Source: Globodera rostochiensis (taxonomy: Eukaryota > Nematoda > Chromadorea > Rhabditida > Heteroderidae). Taken from it: a stretch of DNA of 64,000 bases. The notes below the pieces were generated by a model, which was not told where the DNA came from, searched no databases, and worked only from the letters and a program-made list of their open reading frames with translations. Each line of letters starts with the position of its first letter. Positions within the stretch are counted from its first letter, which is position 1. Positions 15,201-28,895 of the stretch are shown here, in pieces. Both the position numbers and the translations under genes were made by a program. Location: the NCBI GenBank assembly GCA_018350325.1, contig JAEVLN010000021.1:558001-622000 (forward strand), read 5' to 3'.

Positions 15201-18200
15201 TTCAAATTTTTAATTTACAAATTTCCCAGTTACTTCAAATAAGATTTTTATAATTACTTCATTATTATAGTTTTTTTTAAATAGACGACGGAGCCACCGG
15301 TAGGGCAATTCCACTCAGATAATCTTTTCAAACTATATAATATTAAAATTACGACGCGACGGCTTGAGTCGTTTGCATGTCGAAACGGCACCTTAATCAC
15401 GGCAAATTCTGCATTTTTAATTCCAACGATTTTGATGATCGATTATTTTTTTATGCAATGACTAAAACTTTTTAAAGAAGTTCCTTTATGTTGTTACATA
15501 ATCAAAGTAAATCGTCATTTATTTCAAAAAATATTTAATGGTTAACTATCTTTTTAACTTTGCATATTTGCTAATTTATTAAACCATTCTTTATGCTTAA
15601 TTTGTTAAAGGGTTATTAATAAATTAAACATAGATTGTTTTAATTTGAAATAAATATTTGCATTGCACTATTTTTGGCAAATTAGTCGTTCATGTGTAAA
15701 TGTTTACTCGGCGAGCCGTCCTTCCTCGTTTTTTAAATTTAATCAAATTATAAAAAAAACAACTAAAATATGCATGTTTTAAAAAAAATTTGCGCTTGAA
15801 ATAATATAAACGTAAATTATTTTATTTATGAATAATAAAATCTGGCTGTAAAATCAAAGAAATATTATAATTTTACAATAATTTAGCTCGAGAAAGTAGC
15901 AGTGATGCTAGTCTTCAACATGCCTTTTGACATCGTACTTGAGAATAATAATTAAAATAAATGCAATTATTCGGTACCAATATTTTTTCTATCAGCCAAT
16001 TGAATGAAATTTAAATTAATATAATGATTACTATAAAAACATTGCGACTATTAAATTTATAGTCCGTAATTGTATGAATAGCTTTGTAAGTAAAACCAGA
16101 AAATGGATCAAATTAGATATTGAAATAAAAGCAAAATCTATGGAAAGCAGTAATAATTACCATCCAAAATATAATTTTATGCAGAATATAAAGGTATATC
16201 AATTCAAAGAACTTTCACTGCGAACCGCTATTAGAATTTTAAAAAAAATATTTATAACGCAAGAGAGTCAAATAATAAAATATATTTAATTTAAATCCAC
16301 ATAAATCTTGAAAACAACAATTTTATAATTTTTCAAAAAAGCAAAATTGAAATATCGGTAGGCAATAATGCGATGAAAAACCACCTAATCTTAACGCATA
16401 TGACTTTATTATTCAGAAAAACCATCAACTGGACCTGTGTTATCCTAGCTCTAAAAGTCTAAATAAAAAGCAAAATTCAATTCATTGTATTAAATTTTAA
16501 TTAATTTAGTTTAACTCAATAGAGAAAATAGTAAGCAGGAATATATGTTAAAATATCGAGAAACATTAAACATTATCTAATAGCTGTTAATGAAATAGTT
16601 CAACTAAAAACAAATTCATCAAATATCTAACAATATTACAATTTTGCAGTTTACTCCGAACAATAAATTAATTTAAGTTTTATTCGCATAAATTTAACAT
16701 AACTTTGTTTTATTAATTTTCAATAAAAAACAAAATTATCAAGTGCGTTTTAGATGCAATTTTCTAGTTCTGTTAAAAATTACACGAATAAATATTAAAA
16801 TCTATGAATTAATGTAGAATAGCGAAACATTTTGTAAAAAGGCAAGAAATGACATTCTCTGTTCGTTCAATAATATTATATACTGAAAAACGAAATGGAA
16901 ACGTCAATAGTTAGTACAAAAATCTACTAAAATAAAACAACAAGTAATGATTTAAAATGATAAAAACAAAATATCAAATATTTAAATAATCATTAAAAAC
17001 TGCCAAAATCAAATATTAGATGACGATTACGCTGGCCCTATAAAGTATATTTTTAACAATTTCTCTAAAATAAACACATTTAACGATGCTGCACAAATTA
17101 TTTTTTAAAAAGTTATTTAATTAAAAATCAAATGAGCTGACATAAATAATTATATTTGATTATCTGACTAAAAATATAATAAAATGATAACCAGAGATTA
17201 AAAAACCCAATTAATGATTTATAACCTAGTTATAAACAATCGAACAATGATAAAAAATAAAAATGATTTTATAATACCAGAATTTAAGATTATAAAGGAT
17301 TAATTAAAAAAGTTTTGAAATATTAATATTAAGAGCGATTCGCAGATTTTCACTTGACTTGGCCACCAAAAGATTCCACAATAAAAGTCAAAATTCATAA
17401 AAGGTACAAATAATTACTCAAAATCGTAAAAGATTTAACCATTATTATAAACGCTAAAACGATACCTTAAATATAAAAACAACAATTAAAAATAAGGGCT
17501 GATTAAATAGTAAGTTGCTTTTAGCAACTTATTTTTTTCATTTTAATTAGATAATAATAGTTAATATTAGGGCACGGATGCAACCGAAAAAATAAATACT
17601 GCTTTTCATGAAGCAACACTGACCTATGACCGACGAAGTTACTCGAGTATCAATAGAAGAATCCTCAAACTAAAACATTTTCTTATTCAACTTGAATAAG
17701 TTTGTGGAGAAAGGCTATCGAGTGCGAAAGTTTTAAACTATGCACAAAAAATTATAAAGATTATTTTTAAATTGAATAAGATTGCAAATAATTTTATAAT
17801 TAAATCTTTTGATTGGTACAATGAAAAAGTTTAGCGAAATAAATTTACATTGAACATACTTGAAAAGAATATGAAATATATAACGAGGTACATAATATCT
17901 AGAAAAAGGAAAAAAATAGGTATGTTATTTTTAATTAAAGTTCTCGATAAAATCGAATTAAATACAATGAATATTTGCCCAAAATGTATTGATAACCCAA
18001 TAAATTATCAAGGATATTTAATTCTAATGCTAGGTTAAATGAAAATATAATAAAAAAATTACAATTTAAAAAATATTTTGCAAAAATAAATCGGCCGATA
18101 AAAAACAATAAATAGTTTAAAATGCATTTTAAAGGTTTTTTATCTTCGGAATGACAACAAGCATTTAATTAAACTTTTATCAGATTAAGCATGTGCGCCA

Positions 18201-18644
18201 TGCGCATCTAACGATGGCACATCGCATTGCGGACCCGATTGCATAAGATTAAATGTAAAAACTAACAACTAATTTACTCAAAAAAAATTATGGAAAAGTA
18301 CTTTAGTAAATTAATAAACTTAGGATAAGTACGGATCAAACAGAAACCAGCCATTAATATTATATAAATAAAATTGTAACAGAAATAAGATTAAAATATA
18401 AATAAAATGTGCTTGAGTGAATATTTTCGAGTTTGTAACTGCAAATAATAACCCATACACAATTCTGGGCCAATGCTTATTTATTTATGTAAATGGCAGA
18501 AACTAATATATTCTGGCTTTCTTTGAGCAAAATTACACAACGTATTATATAATAAATATTAAAAATTTTAACATAAAATCCAATAAAATTGATTATAAAT
18601 ATATACTATAAAATTCATAAATCATTTTGAGCAATAAATGTTAA
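6271..18644. other. Long AT-rich stretch without recognisable gene
   Basis: About 12 kb with no supported coding region. Composition changes along it: plus-strand T-rich to about 8.6 kb, A-rich about 8.6-10.8 kb, mixed to 15.7 kb, then strongly A-rich. Notable islets are 7,590-7,690, 9,530-9,600 (an AG/GT-bounded open segment), 13,850-13,905, 14,250-14,270 (GC palindrome), 15,290-15,420 and 18,190-18,245. Frames at 9,633-9,875 minus, 16,074-16,289 and 17,850-18,038 are lysine/isoleucine/asparagine-rich, as expected from AT-rich noise. Confidence 0.55.
14250..14270. repeat. GC-rich imperfect palindrome, family copy 1
   Basis: CGGCAGTGCCTATCGGCACCG stands out of an AT desert. A close relative with a stronger stem lies at 32,222-32,247, another at 35,281-35,300, and a half-site (CGGCAGTGCCAC) at 25,299-25,310. 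All carry a GCC-TTTC/TATC-GGCACCG core. Shared sequence at separate places suggests a small dispersed repeat or the tip of a degraded element. Confidence 0.5.
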
Positions 18645-19195
18645 AAAACTACCCCATTAAAAATTGTTTTAGTTTAATTTCTGAAATTGTATTATTTGAA
18701 GAAATAATGTGCTAAAAGAGAGAGTCAGGCGGCGAGAGTAATTTGGACATGACACACACCATCTAAAAATTGTTTTAGTTTAATTTCTGAACATTTTATT
18801 TTTTGAAGAAATAGTGTGCAAAGAGAGAGTCAGACGGTTAGAGTAATTTGGTCATTAACGCACCACATCTAATAATTTTTTAGTTATTTTCTTGAACATT
18901 TTATTTTTTGAAGAAATAGTGTGCTAAAAAGAGAGAGTCAGACGGTTAGAGTAATTTGGTCATTAACGCACCCCATCTAAAAATTATTTTAGTTTAATTT
19001 CTGAACATTTTATTTTTTGAAGAAATAGTGTGCTAAAAAGAGAGAGTCAGACGGTTAGAGTAATTTGGTCATTAACGCACCACATCTAATAATTTTTTAG
19101 TTATTTTCTTGGACATTTTATTTTTTGAAGAAATAGTGTGCTTAAAAGAGAGAGTCAGACGGTTAGAGTAATTTGGTCATCAACTCACCACATCT
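18645..19195 (-). repeat. Satellite array B, five ~108 bp units, inverted relative to array A
   Basis: The word GTCAG within GAGAGAGTCAGACGGTTAG recurs at 18,724, 18,829, 18,937, 19,046 and 19,154 (periods 105, 108, 109, 108). It is the reverse complement of the unit in array A at 2.5 kb. Most units read GAAGAAATAGTGTGCT, GAGAGAGTCAGACGG, then AATTTGGTCATTAACGCACC. The first unit is the most diverged. The two arrays are separated by 16 kb in opposite orientation. Confidence 0.92.
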
Positions 19196-22100
19196 AGGGC
19201 AAATGAATTTTTATATACATAGTCTAATTTCATTTAGTATTTTTGTTTTTTCGTCATTTAACAAAAAACTTTTAGCGATAAATTAAACATAAAGAACGAT
19301 GCTGAGAGATATGTCGACAAGTTAAGCAAAAAAAGACTGTAAAAATGATTAAAAGATTGTTTTGGCTTTAATATTTTTTTAAATTGAGTTAAATGTAGCA
19401 TACAAATATCATACTTATTAAGATATAATATTTAACGATTTTAATGTCAGAACTAAAGCCAAAAATGATTTTAATTAGTCAAAAAATATTAATTTACATA
19501 ACTTTATAAAATTGCAAACATTAGCATCAACACCAATTTCGTAATTTTATAAATTAAATTTGAAACTATTTTTTTCAACTTTCCGGCTAACGCGATTGGC
19601 AAGGGCGTAGCAAAACAATGCGCAGATGGCGCAAAACTTGTCATACAATGCTCACCAGACCAGCTTTCACGACGCGATTTTTTGAATATTTGTTATCAAC
19701 TTGGTCTGCTCATTTTTACATAATAAATAAAGCTTAAATCAGTAGTTTTAACTTAGCTAATAAATTATGCCTACTTTGCTTTACATAGAATTCTAAATAA
19801 ACCAATAAAAATAGACGGAAATTAATCATTTTAACTGCGCTTCTCATCAATGAAAGATTCAAAAGACTGAGCGTTGATTTAATTTTTAAAAAATAAATTT
19901 AAACAATATAAAATTGAGCATGTTAATTTGATGAATTTTCACTCATTAATTAAATACAATTAAAAATCTTACTTGTACTTTTACAACAAATTTCAATATT
20001 ACATATATTGCGATAAAACAAAAATAAGGATGACTTCGTAAGGACAAAAGCAAATTTAAGCAACATTGCAATCAAATTACGAATAAAACTAAACGGTAAT
20101 TAAAACTACAAACTAAATTTTAAAATTTCATCTTACCACTTACTCTGACCAATTTCTACTGTTTTCATCACCCTCACTCATTTGTCATCACAAAATTACA
20201 GACACTATTTTAATTATTGAAGCCGACACAGGAGAGATGCTTATTTTTTTAAATAAGGCCCTCCCCACAAACCAGTTATAAATAGCCTCGATTATAAAAG
20301 GCTGAAATATTTATTGTTACACAAATGATTTGTTCAATATAAAAACGGATCCGACTGTCTATAAAAATGTAATATTAATAAATGCTTAAAATTTAAAAAT
20401 AATAATATTGCTATTATATTGAAAATAAAATTAAGTTTTATGTTTATATTTTAGATTATAAAATAACAACACAAAAATGGTGAACTTTATGGTTAATAAG
20501 TCTTTTTTTTTTTGTATTTATTTAGAGCGATAAACTAAAATTAATAATAAATAACATTTAATATTCAAACGAGCCAAATTCCAAAGTAAAATTTAAAAAA
20601 AAAATAATAAAACAACATTGAAAATAACTGCAAATTTGATTGATATTGATTTTTAACTAGTCCATAAAAATAAGCTGAAAAAAGTAGTTGAAGCCCTTAA
20701 CCGGATACAAAAAAACAAATAAAGAATGCCTAAACATAGAAAAAAGCAACGCGGATTAAAAGCATTACAACCCAATAAAATATATTTAAGGTTAAATATA
20801 TGAAATAAAATAAAATAATTTGTGATAAGAACTGGCATTTGGCATCAACATCTCAAGCTAACATGACGATTTGATACAGATGCGCAGGAAGTTTTTTTGT
20901 AAAAACGTAAAAAAAATCGATGCAAAAAAATCGTAATTATCATAAATAATAAAATCTGAAAACTTTACCCATTATTAAACACAATTTAAAAAATAACAAG
21001 TTTCAAAAGATTAATCCAAGTCTTAAGATAAAAAGCGATTGCTTATTCAAACAAATGCTTAATAAAACAAAAAAACAAAAACCAATTATTTTTTAATAAA
21101 GATTTAGGACTGCAGACATTCTGTCCCCATGATAAATCAAAAAAATTTACATTATTATTTAAATGTGGATGTAGTGAAAATAAAAATGTCCTTTACCTAT
21201 ACCTAAAATTAAAATACTCCTCATTTACTCAATATTGATGGCTGTCTTCTTAATAGTAGTGCCGAAAGAAGAAGTCAAGCCTGCTATGCAGCGCTTCATC
21301 TCTTGGCTCGAAATCGTATTATAAAGAAATTATTTAATAATTAAAAATAACATATTATTGAAGTGCGCTCTCTAAAAATGCAACATCATAAATCAAAAAA
21401 CACCAAACAATTTGTTTTAAAGTTCAAATTTTTATCTTGATTTTCAATTATCTATTTTATATAAAATATTAAATTTGCGTTTACCATGTTTTAATTATGA
21501 ATTCGGGATTGGTTTGTAGACAACAACGCCGGGCAACATCTACGTCTCACCGCAAATGGGTACATTGAACACCTTGTCGCTCAATTCTGTAACGAACTGA
21601 ACAATACATGCGAGAGAAACATTAAATCGTCGACGATCTATTAAAGCGTTAAAAAATAGAACTTATATGAAATAAAAAGTAAATCAGATTGGAAAAAAAT
21701 ATTTTATCTCAACTTCTTTTTAAAGAAGAAAAATGAGCAGAAAAAATCATCTTTACATGAAGTGTATCTAGTAAAACTTGTAAAAAAAACTGATCAAAAT
21801 CTGGACTTCAACAAAAATAAGAATACTCAAGTATAGATAAAGAATAAAGCAATTAAAATTGAGATTCAAAAAGCACGTTACATTGCAATCATAAAGATTT
21901 GGAAGATGGACACGTTTTGAGACAACAGCCAATTTGTTATAAATTCATCGTTAAAATTTTTATAAAATACTCAGTACTTATAAGTATTTTTCCTCTAAAA
22001 GGACTTTCTGACAAAAATGTTATTTAAATAATAAATTAAAAAACAACAGAAGGTGGAAAAGATTCTTATATAGTACAATCTGAAAATGCAAACGAGAAAA

Positions 22101-25100
22101 AACTAATCAATGCGGCAAGCCAGACAACTTTTGAACAAATGAAATCCTTCAATAAAAAATAAAAAGGTGATATACAAACTGCCTGCAAAATATGCACTCA
22201 CGTGAAAAACTAGGTGAACGGCATAAGGAGACAATTTTTGAACAAATTAAATCAAAGAATTATTTACATATAAGTTTCAAAAATTAACAAAACATTATGC
22301 AAAATAAAATTTTAGATAGATCCCAAAGAAAAGAATAGCAGGCATATAATATAAAACAACGAAAATAAAAAATTACAAATTATTAATATAAATGCACTCG
22401 CAGAGGCGAGCTGATTTTCTGCTAGAATGCCCAATAAAGACAGGCAAGAGTGCGACCTTGCTTTCGCGGTCAATGAAGCAACCGGACTTGGCAACATAAA
22501 TCAGCTTAAATAATTACTTATGTATTTTTTGCGGACTTGATACGACTCATATTATGAAAGAAAGTTTCTATTTATTAATAAAATTTATACCAACTAAAAA
22601 CATTGATTTTTGATTTACATTATAACAACATCATTCATGAATTCGTTCCCATTTTATTCGGAGCTTTATGAGTTAAATTAAAAAAAGTATAGAATAGAAT
22701 GTAATAAATAAATAAAAACGAGCAAATTATTGGCGTGAAACATGAAATTTATAATTAATCTTTTAATGAAGTGTACAGATTGCAAATATGATAAGTCCGA
22801 GGCAACAAGTTTTGCAGCAATTTATTGTATACAATTTAAGAAACCAATAAATTATGATAATTTTTTCTAAAAATACCAAATTAACATAAACTATAAATAA
22901 TTGCTCTTATCACTACAATTCCCCTTTTAGCTTTTCTCTAGTGAACGAGAATTGAAAAGTCGAATATAAAAACAAATCTAATAACTCAAAGTGGTGTTAA
23001 AAATTTTCAATTTGATATATGGATATTTGAGCTAAAACTAAATTAATGTATAAAATGGCTATTTAACATTTTTAATTGATAAAATTCGCACATAAAATTT
23101 TACGGTGAAATACAAACTAAATAAACATTTATAAATAAAGAGTTGTTTAGTTCTTACTGTACATTTTGTATATTTCATGTGCTACTGCCAAAAAACTCCG
23201 CTTTGTGACCATCCGTTTTACGCCTGTTTGTATGTGATGTTTATTTCTTTATTATTAAATAAATCTGTGAGCACAAATGTATTGAAAACATTAAAAAATA
23301 ACCTTTAACAACACTGCAAAACTAATTGATTAATCTCGATGATAAATTAGATTCATAATATAAAATAAGTTTAAATACCTAAACCATAAACCCAAAAGCA
23401 ATCTTAAGATTTTCTAATAAACTGAATCCGGTGGCTAGCAATTTTCTTTGCGACAGCGAACTTGACCAAAGCGACAAAACTGCTGGAGTATGTCATATAA
23501 ACATCTACAGACACAAGAAATTGATTAAAAGAGAAGAGAAATACTGATGAAATTTATAATGTTATTATTAATTTTGATATTTATTGTTACTTTTTACATA
23601 AACTAAAAAAATACGATGATATACACTCAGTAATTAAAAAACTAATAATTATAGCAAATTTATTAATATTTAATACATAATTTGACTTTTCTCCTAATGT
23701 GGCTTCTAGCAAAAATGTTGTGAAGCAATTTTTGTCTTCTCGTGTTTTGGCTTAACAACTTTCGTCTTGTCGAAAAATCTATATGTATTAATTTAATAAA
23801 GAATTTTTGAATTTTAACAGATTAAACAATTTCAAATGCGGTATGATGGACTTAAAAGCATTTTTCAATTAATACATAAACTTAAAAAACTTAAATATGG
23901 ATATATTTTTAATTAATTCATGATGTAATTAAAAAATGCCAAGTAAATACCCTAAAAACTAAACATGTTTACATAGAAAAAATAAAAATTATGTTAAATT
24001 ATTTGAACACTAAATATTTATCCAAAAAATGTATAAATTACAAAACCCAATGTTAAATGAACAAAAAAACACTCAGAAAAAGAAATAGTTTGACAAATAA
24101 TTGAGATTAATTTCTTGGTAAGACCAGTTCATATTGTGCCTGTTACTCAAATTGCCAACAACAAATAATATTATTAAAACGTTGAAGGCTACGTCGATAG
24201 CTTTCGGTCAGGATGGCAAAGGCATTACTCGAGCTCGCTGCAGTTTAAGTTACAATCATGGCCTCTTCGATCTTACAAGTAGTCTGAAGGCGAGGTGGGC
24301 CGTGGGTCCAGATATAAATATAATGTAAAAATTTTCTAAAACCCAACGCCGCTCACCAGCGCATGCCTATAGAGGGAAAGTACATCAGATTTGAGTTGGT
24401 GCGAATATACAATTAATTCAATCCCCAATACTGGAAAGGTCTTTGAAAGCATTTTTTGAGAGAAAAAATCTAAAAAAGTAACGCTTTAATAATTCATATA
24501 TTAGAGCCGAAGAGAATATTTAATAAATTTTTATAATTTCATCTGATTTGCCGAAGTTACCTGGCCGCTCAGGACAAAGCATCATTATGAAATTGAAAAA
24601 ATTAACGCAATATATTATAATTAAATATAAACAAATGTTTAATATTGCTATTGTGTCGACCAATTCAAATCCGAATTTCCAAATTTAAAATTTTAAAAAA
24701 ATTACTACATGAACCCTACCTGTTGGAAAAAAAGAAGGAGCCACAACAACAATTAATATTAAATATTAACTTTTTAAAATGTATATAATCAAATTAAAAA
24801 CAACAAATATGCATGCTTTTAAATTAGTATAATATTTTTTAACATTTTTTAAAAAATCTTAATTTATTTTGAACAATTGATTTTTGATTTTTCATCGATT
24901 GTAAATTAAATTTAAATAAAAGATAATTTTCAAAAAAATATTTTAACCAATTACAGAAATGCTTTTATTTGGAAAAATTACGTTTTTGTTTATAACTAAT
25001 TATTATGAGTAATTTTCATTAAAATCTTTATTCTAATTATTTTAATTTATGTCCATCAATCTCGTCTCACTTCTTGTTATCGTGGCTTTTTTTGCAACCT

Positions 25101-27802
25101 CGTTTATTCGTTACAATTAGTATTTAATTATTGTCTTAGTATAATTTTATGGCTTAATAGCGTCAGATTAAACCTGTATTATGAAATTTTAATATTACAC
25201 TTTGTTGTTGTGAAAATTTATTCGTTTCTTACATTTAACAAAATCATTGTTTTGGTTTAGGTAAAGTGGCGGAATTTGGGTGATGCTGTTGTTTATCTCG
25301 GCAGTGCCACTTCACATTCCTCAACCTGTAATTTATTATTTTTACATTAATTTTAGTTTTTTAAATAAAAATTTATAAAAAAGAATACACTCTTCGAGCT
25401 CGAACGTTCTGTTCAGACCAAAACGGCCCGTTATCGTTAATTTATCTACTAGGTAATGCTCTGCTCAATGTAATTTGTCACATACATTGATTAAATTGTA
25501 TTCCATTTTATTTACACCAACACCAGAAGTATTGTTGACCTATATATTTTTTATTAATATGCTTGAATAAATTAATACATACATATTATATTGTATTTTA
25601 TATTCATGAAAATCTCAATAATTAATTCTAGTGATTTTTTTAAAATATTTAAATTAAGATAAATTAATAGTTTTAACATCTCTGTTTAAATTATTAATTC
25701 TAATGATTTGTATAAATTATTTTCAACAATTTTTTTATGAATCAGAGTGGTTTATATTTTACAGATAATCTGATAATATTTGCCTTTTTTTCTTTGTGCA
25801 TTATTTAAATTAATAATGCATATTTATTAACAACGTCTAATTTCAATACCCTCATGCCTCCGCAAATTGCTTCATGTTTGTGAAATTTTGGCTTTCTCGT
25901 TTACGTAGTCCGCGAAGTAATTCAGTTTCACCGTTTGGAAACTTATACTTTTTCTTCTTCTTCAAGCATTTAACACATTAAATAAGTCTCGGGATAATGT
26001 TTAATAATTTTAAAAATTATTAATTTGTTTTTTAATCGATTTACCATATTTTAGTTAGATTATTTTCAAAACAATCTGTTATAATGAATACATAATAGAT
26101 TTTTGTGAATCGTGTTGTTAAAGTATATAGATAGGCTTTGCTTCTCGATTATACAAAATAGTTTAATTAAACGTGTATTTTCAAGTACAGTAATAAGGAT
26201 TTATACATATGTTTAATTTGATCACAATTAGACATTATTGGATCTCTTTTTATAATTTGTTGTTATTTTTTATTATTATTTTTTGAATTTTGACGTATAT
26301 TCATTTTTAATGTTATAGTTTTATTGATAACTCAAAATTGCATTGTGGCAAAAGTCAATTTTCCCGGAACAGATGGTTAACAGTTTAAACGGGCCGAACT
26401 TCGACGTCGGAACTGGCTAATTGCAGTGGGCGGCCTCGCAGAACACCGAACAAAATTATTTATAATTAATCAAAGCTTATAATATTGAAGTAAAATAATA
26501 ATATAAATAAATAAAATTGTTTATGTGATTGACTTAAAAAATCTTCCTCTGTGCTTTGACTCGTTATTATCTTTTAACACAGTATTAAATTAATTTAATT
26601 CAAAATAATCATTTGAAAATAATATAAAAGCACAATAGAACAAAAAATAAATATTAACTAGTATAATTGTGACAGAAAAACAATAAATGACAACTCGTGT
26701 GGATAAAAGATATTTTAGCAAAAATTAGCCGTGTCTCCGAGAAATTTTTTCATTCAAAACAATATCCAGAAAAAAGCAACATATTATCAAAAATAATGTG
26801 TGTATATTTGAGTCTTGATTGTATTTTGTTGAATAAAATAAATTTTCAATTTCAAAACAATAAATAATGTAAAAACTTATGACACACCCTAAATAATTAG
26901 TGACAACATTTTGTTAACGGAGTCGGATACGCTGCATGTCGCTGATTAGTTTGGGTTTACAATACAAAAATGAACCTAACAAAAATATAAAACTAATCAA
27001 AAAAACGCGACAACAGAATTTTCCGAACATGCAAAGATTATTTAAACATTAAGAAAAAGATTTGACACTTAATTATCAAAATAACCCAATCTTATTGGCC
27101 CCTAATATAAATAAAAAAAAACTTATAATCTAAATAGAAACTAAGTCTTACCATTATTAAATTCTTAATCTACTAAAAAGATTACAAGTCAGAAATACTC
27201 GGATTACTTAATATAATTAATTTTATTATTGCACAGAAAAATAACAATAAACTTGCCTGAGCAAAATGTGACACATGTACATTAATAATTACAATAAAAA
27301 CAAAATAAAAAAATAATTAAAAACAAGAAAGCGATTAAAAAGGCGTTGCTCGTTGAGTTCAACATGGAGACAGTCAAAAAAACGCTCAAGGCCGAAGCTT
27401 ATGACAAAAAGAAGTACTTGTGTCCCTGGTATAGTATATTAAACACAAAGTTTAATAACTCGAATCACTGAATGTTATGGCCATGGAAACAGCATACAAA
27501 ATATAAATTTCTATTATGTACAAATACTTTACATAAATAAGAGAAAGCCATTAGTAAATGTTATAAATTATATAGTTGTTTAAATTAATTAATCTTTAAT
27601 TTAATCGTCTCCTAAATGCAAATTTTATCTCAAATTTATTGTAATAAAATCAAAAGTTTTAAAGCTTGCGAAAATATATTTTGTCAAATTAAACTTAGTA
27701 ACTCTTTATTTTATATTAAACCATTTTATATGAACGAAAAATTTATAAATGAAAATATTATAAAGAATATTTACCCCGAATGGCTAGGTACAGCTTTAAC
27801 AT
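19196..27802. other. AT-rich stretch without recognisable gene
   Basis: No gene can be supported. The plus strand is strongly A-rich to about 24.8 kb, T-rich about 24.9-26.4 kb, then A-rich again. GC islets lie at 19,580-19,683, 21,505-21,650, 24,170-24,320 and 26,360-26,450. The 19.6 kb islet has a plus frame containing AIGKGVAKQCADGAKLVI, which resembles the glycine-rich nucleotide-binding segment of short-chain dehydrogenases, but nothing around it extends the similarity. The 24,134-24,328 frame (64 aa) is open but matches nothing I know. Confidence 0.5.
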
Positions 27803-27810
27803 ATATATAT

Positions 27811-27958
27811 CAGGGATGGGAACCGCACCGAAAAAAGTGGTGACGATATGCGGTATGCGTTAAACCATTTTCCAATGCGGTAGCGGTATACGGTCTGCGA
27901 TAAGCAAAAAAAAGGCGATAAATGCGGTAAATACCGCGCGATAGGGTTCACATCCCTG
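27811..27958. mobile_element. hAT-type MITE, complete, 148 bp
   Basis: The element starts CAGGGATGGGAACC and ends GGTTCACATCCCTG, a 14 bp terminal inverted repeat with one mismatch. The flanking 8-mers are ATATATAT on the left and ATATATGT on the right, a 7/8 match consistent with an 8 bp target-site duplication. A CAGGGATGGGAA-like terminus and 8 bp duplication are characteristic of hAT transposons. The interior is rich in GCGGTA words and has no coding capacity, so it is non-autonomous. The only caution is that an AT-repeat target makes the duplication easy to match by chance. Confidence 0.85.
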
Positions 27959-27966
27959 ATATATGT

Positions 27967-28688
27967 TACGCTAAATTTGGAAAATCGGTAAATTCCGACA
28001 GGAAAAAACAGTAAAGAAAGAAACCTCGGTAATCAAAATTTAAAATGAATTCCGTAAAAAAATATATCAAAACCAAAATTACAACAATTTTATGAACGGA
28101 CTAATCAATTTGTCTTCATACATCATATTAAGCACTTTCTTGTGTTCCTGATTATTGAGAATAAGTTTTTATTGTTTCATTCCCTTACGCTTTTAGTAGT
28201 ACCTTTTTACCAAAGCTTTTAGACAGGGAGTTTTGGAGGCGTAAATCCGTGGCTTCAATAAGTTATCAGGCGCCTATATTTTAAATTTATTATCATTTGG
28301 CAGAGTAGGAGGAGGTGGGTTCCTACATCGGCTGTTTTTTTATCTGAAATAAAAAAACTTACATGTGTTGAACGTTTACCTCCTTAGCTTGTGGTTTGAA
28401 AGAAAAAATTTAATTTAAAGTTTAATAAAATATCACCATAATATTTAATAAAGTTGGCGTTTTGTTGAGCACATATAATTAAAAATAAATAAATACTAAA
28501 TAACCTACGTTATTGTTTAAAATAATAATTTTTATGATTAATATTTAACAAATAAACTTTGTAATGAAAATAATTGTATAAATTAACTCTGGGACGGAAT
28601 AGACATACAATCAATAACATAATTATTTAGCAGTTTTTAGTTATATGAGTATTGGACAATTCTTTCTAATTAAATATAAATATTGCAA
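27967..28688. other. AT-rich spacer without gene
   Basis: Nothing recognisable. A TACC-rich and then T-rich segment near 28,140-28,330 has slightly raised GC but no open frame of note. Confidence 0.5.
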
Positions 28689-28895
28689 CTAGACGCCTGT
28701 GGACGGTGGGACTGATGGGGGGTAACCGATATTGAAGGTGTGATATATATTGAACTGTTCCTAGGGCTTTTGTTTTTTTTAAATTTAATTTATTTGATTA
28801 CTTATTTCTTTATTTAATCAATTAATTTTGAGTCTGCTCCTGGGCGGGCAAGCCCCCCTCTCTGGGGTTGGGCATGAGGCTGGTCTATTTACACA
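28689..28895 (-). mobile_element. Isolated 3' end of a non-autonomous Helitron
   Basis: On the minus strand the segment ends CCACAGGCGTCTAG followed by TT, i.e. a CTAG (CTRR) terminus. On the plus strand AGACGCCTGTGGACGGTGGGA is followed by CTGTTCCTAGGG, an A/T run and GGGCGGGCAAGCCC. These are the same ordered words as in the units at 40.8-45 kb. Homology stops near 28,895, so only about 200 bp of the 3' part survives. It shows that the family is dispersed beyond the large array. Confidence 0.75.

Noticed and set aside
18645..19195. CRISPR-like array
   Set aside because: Regularly spaced similar units, but the whole ~108 bp unit is repeated with no unique spacers and no cas genes, in a eukaryotic context: a satellite.
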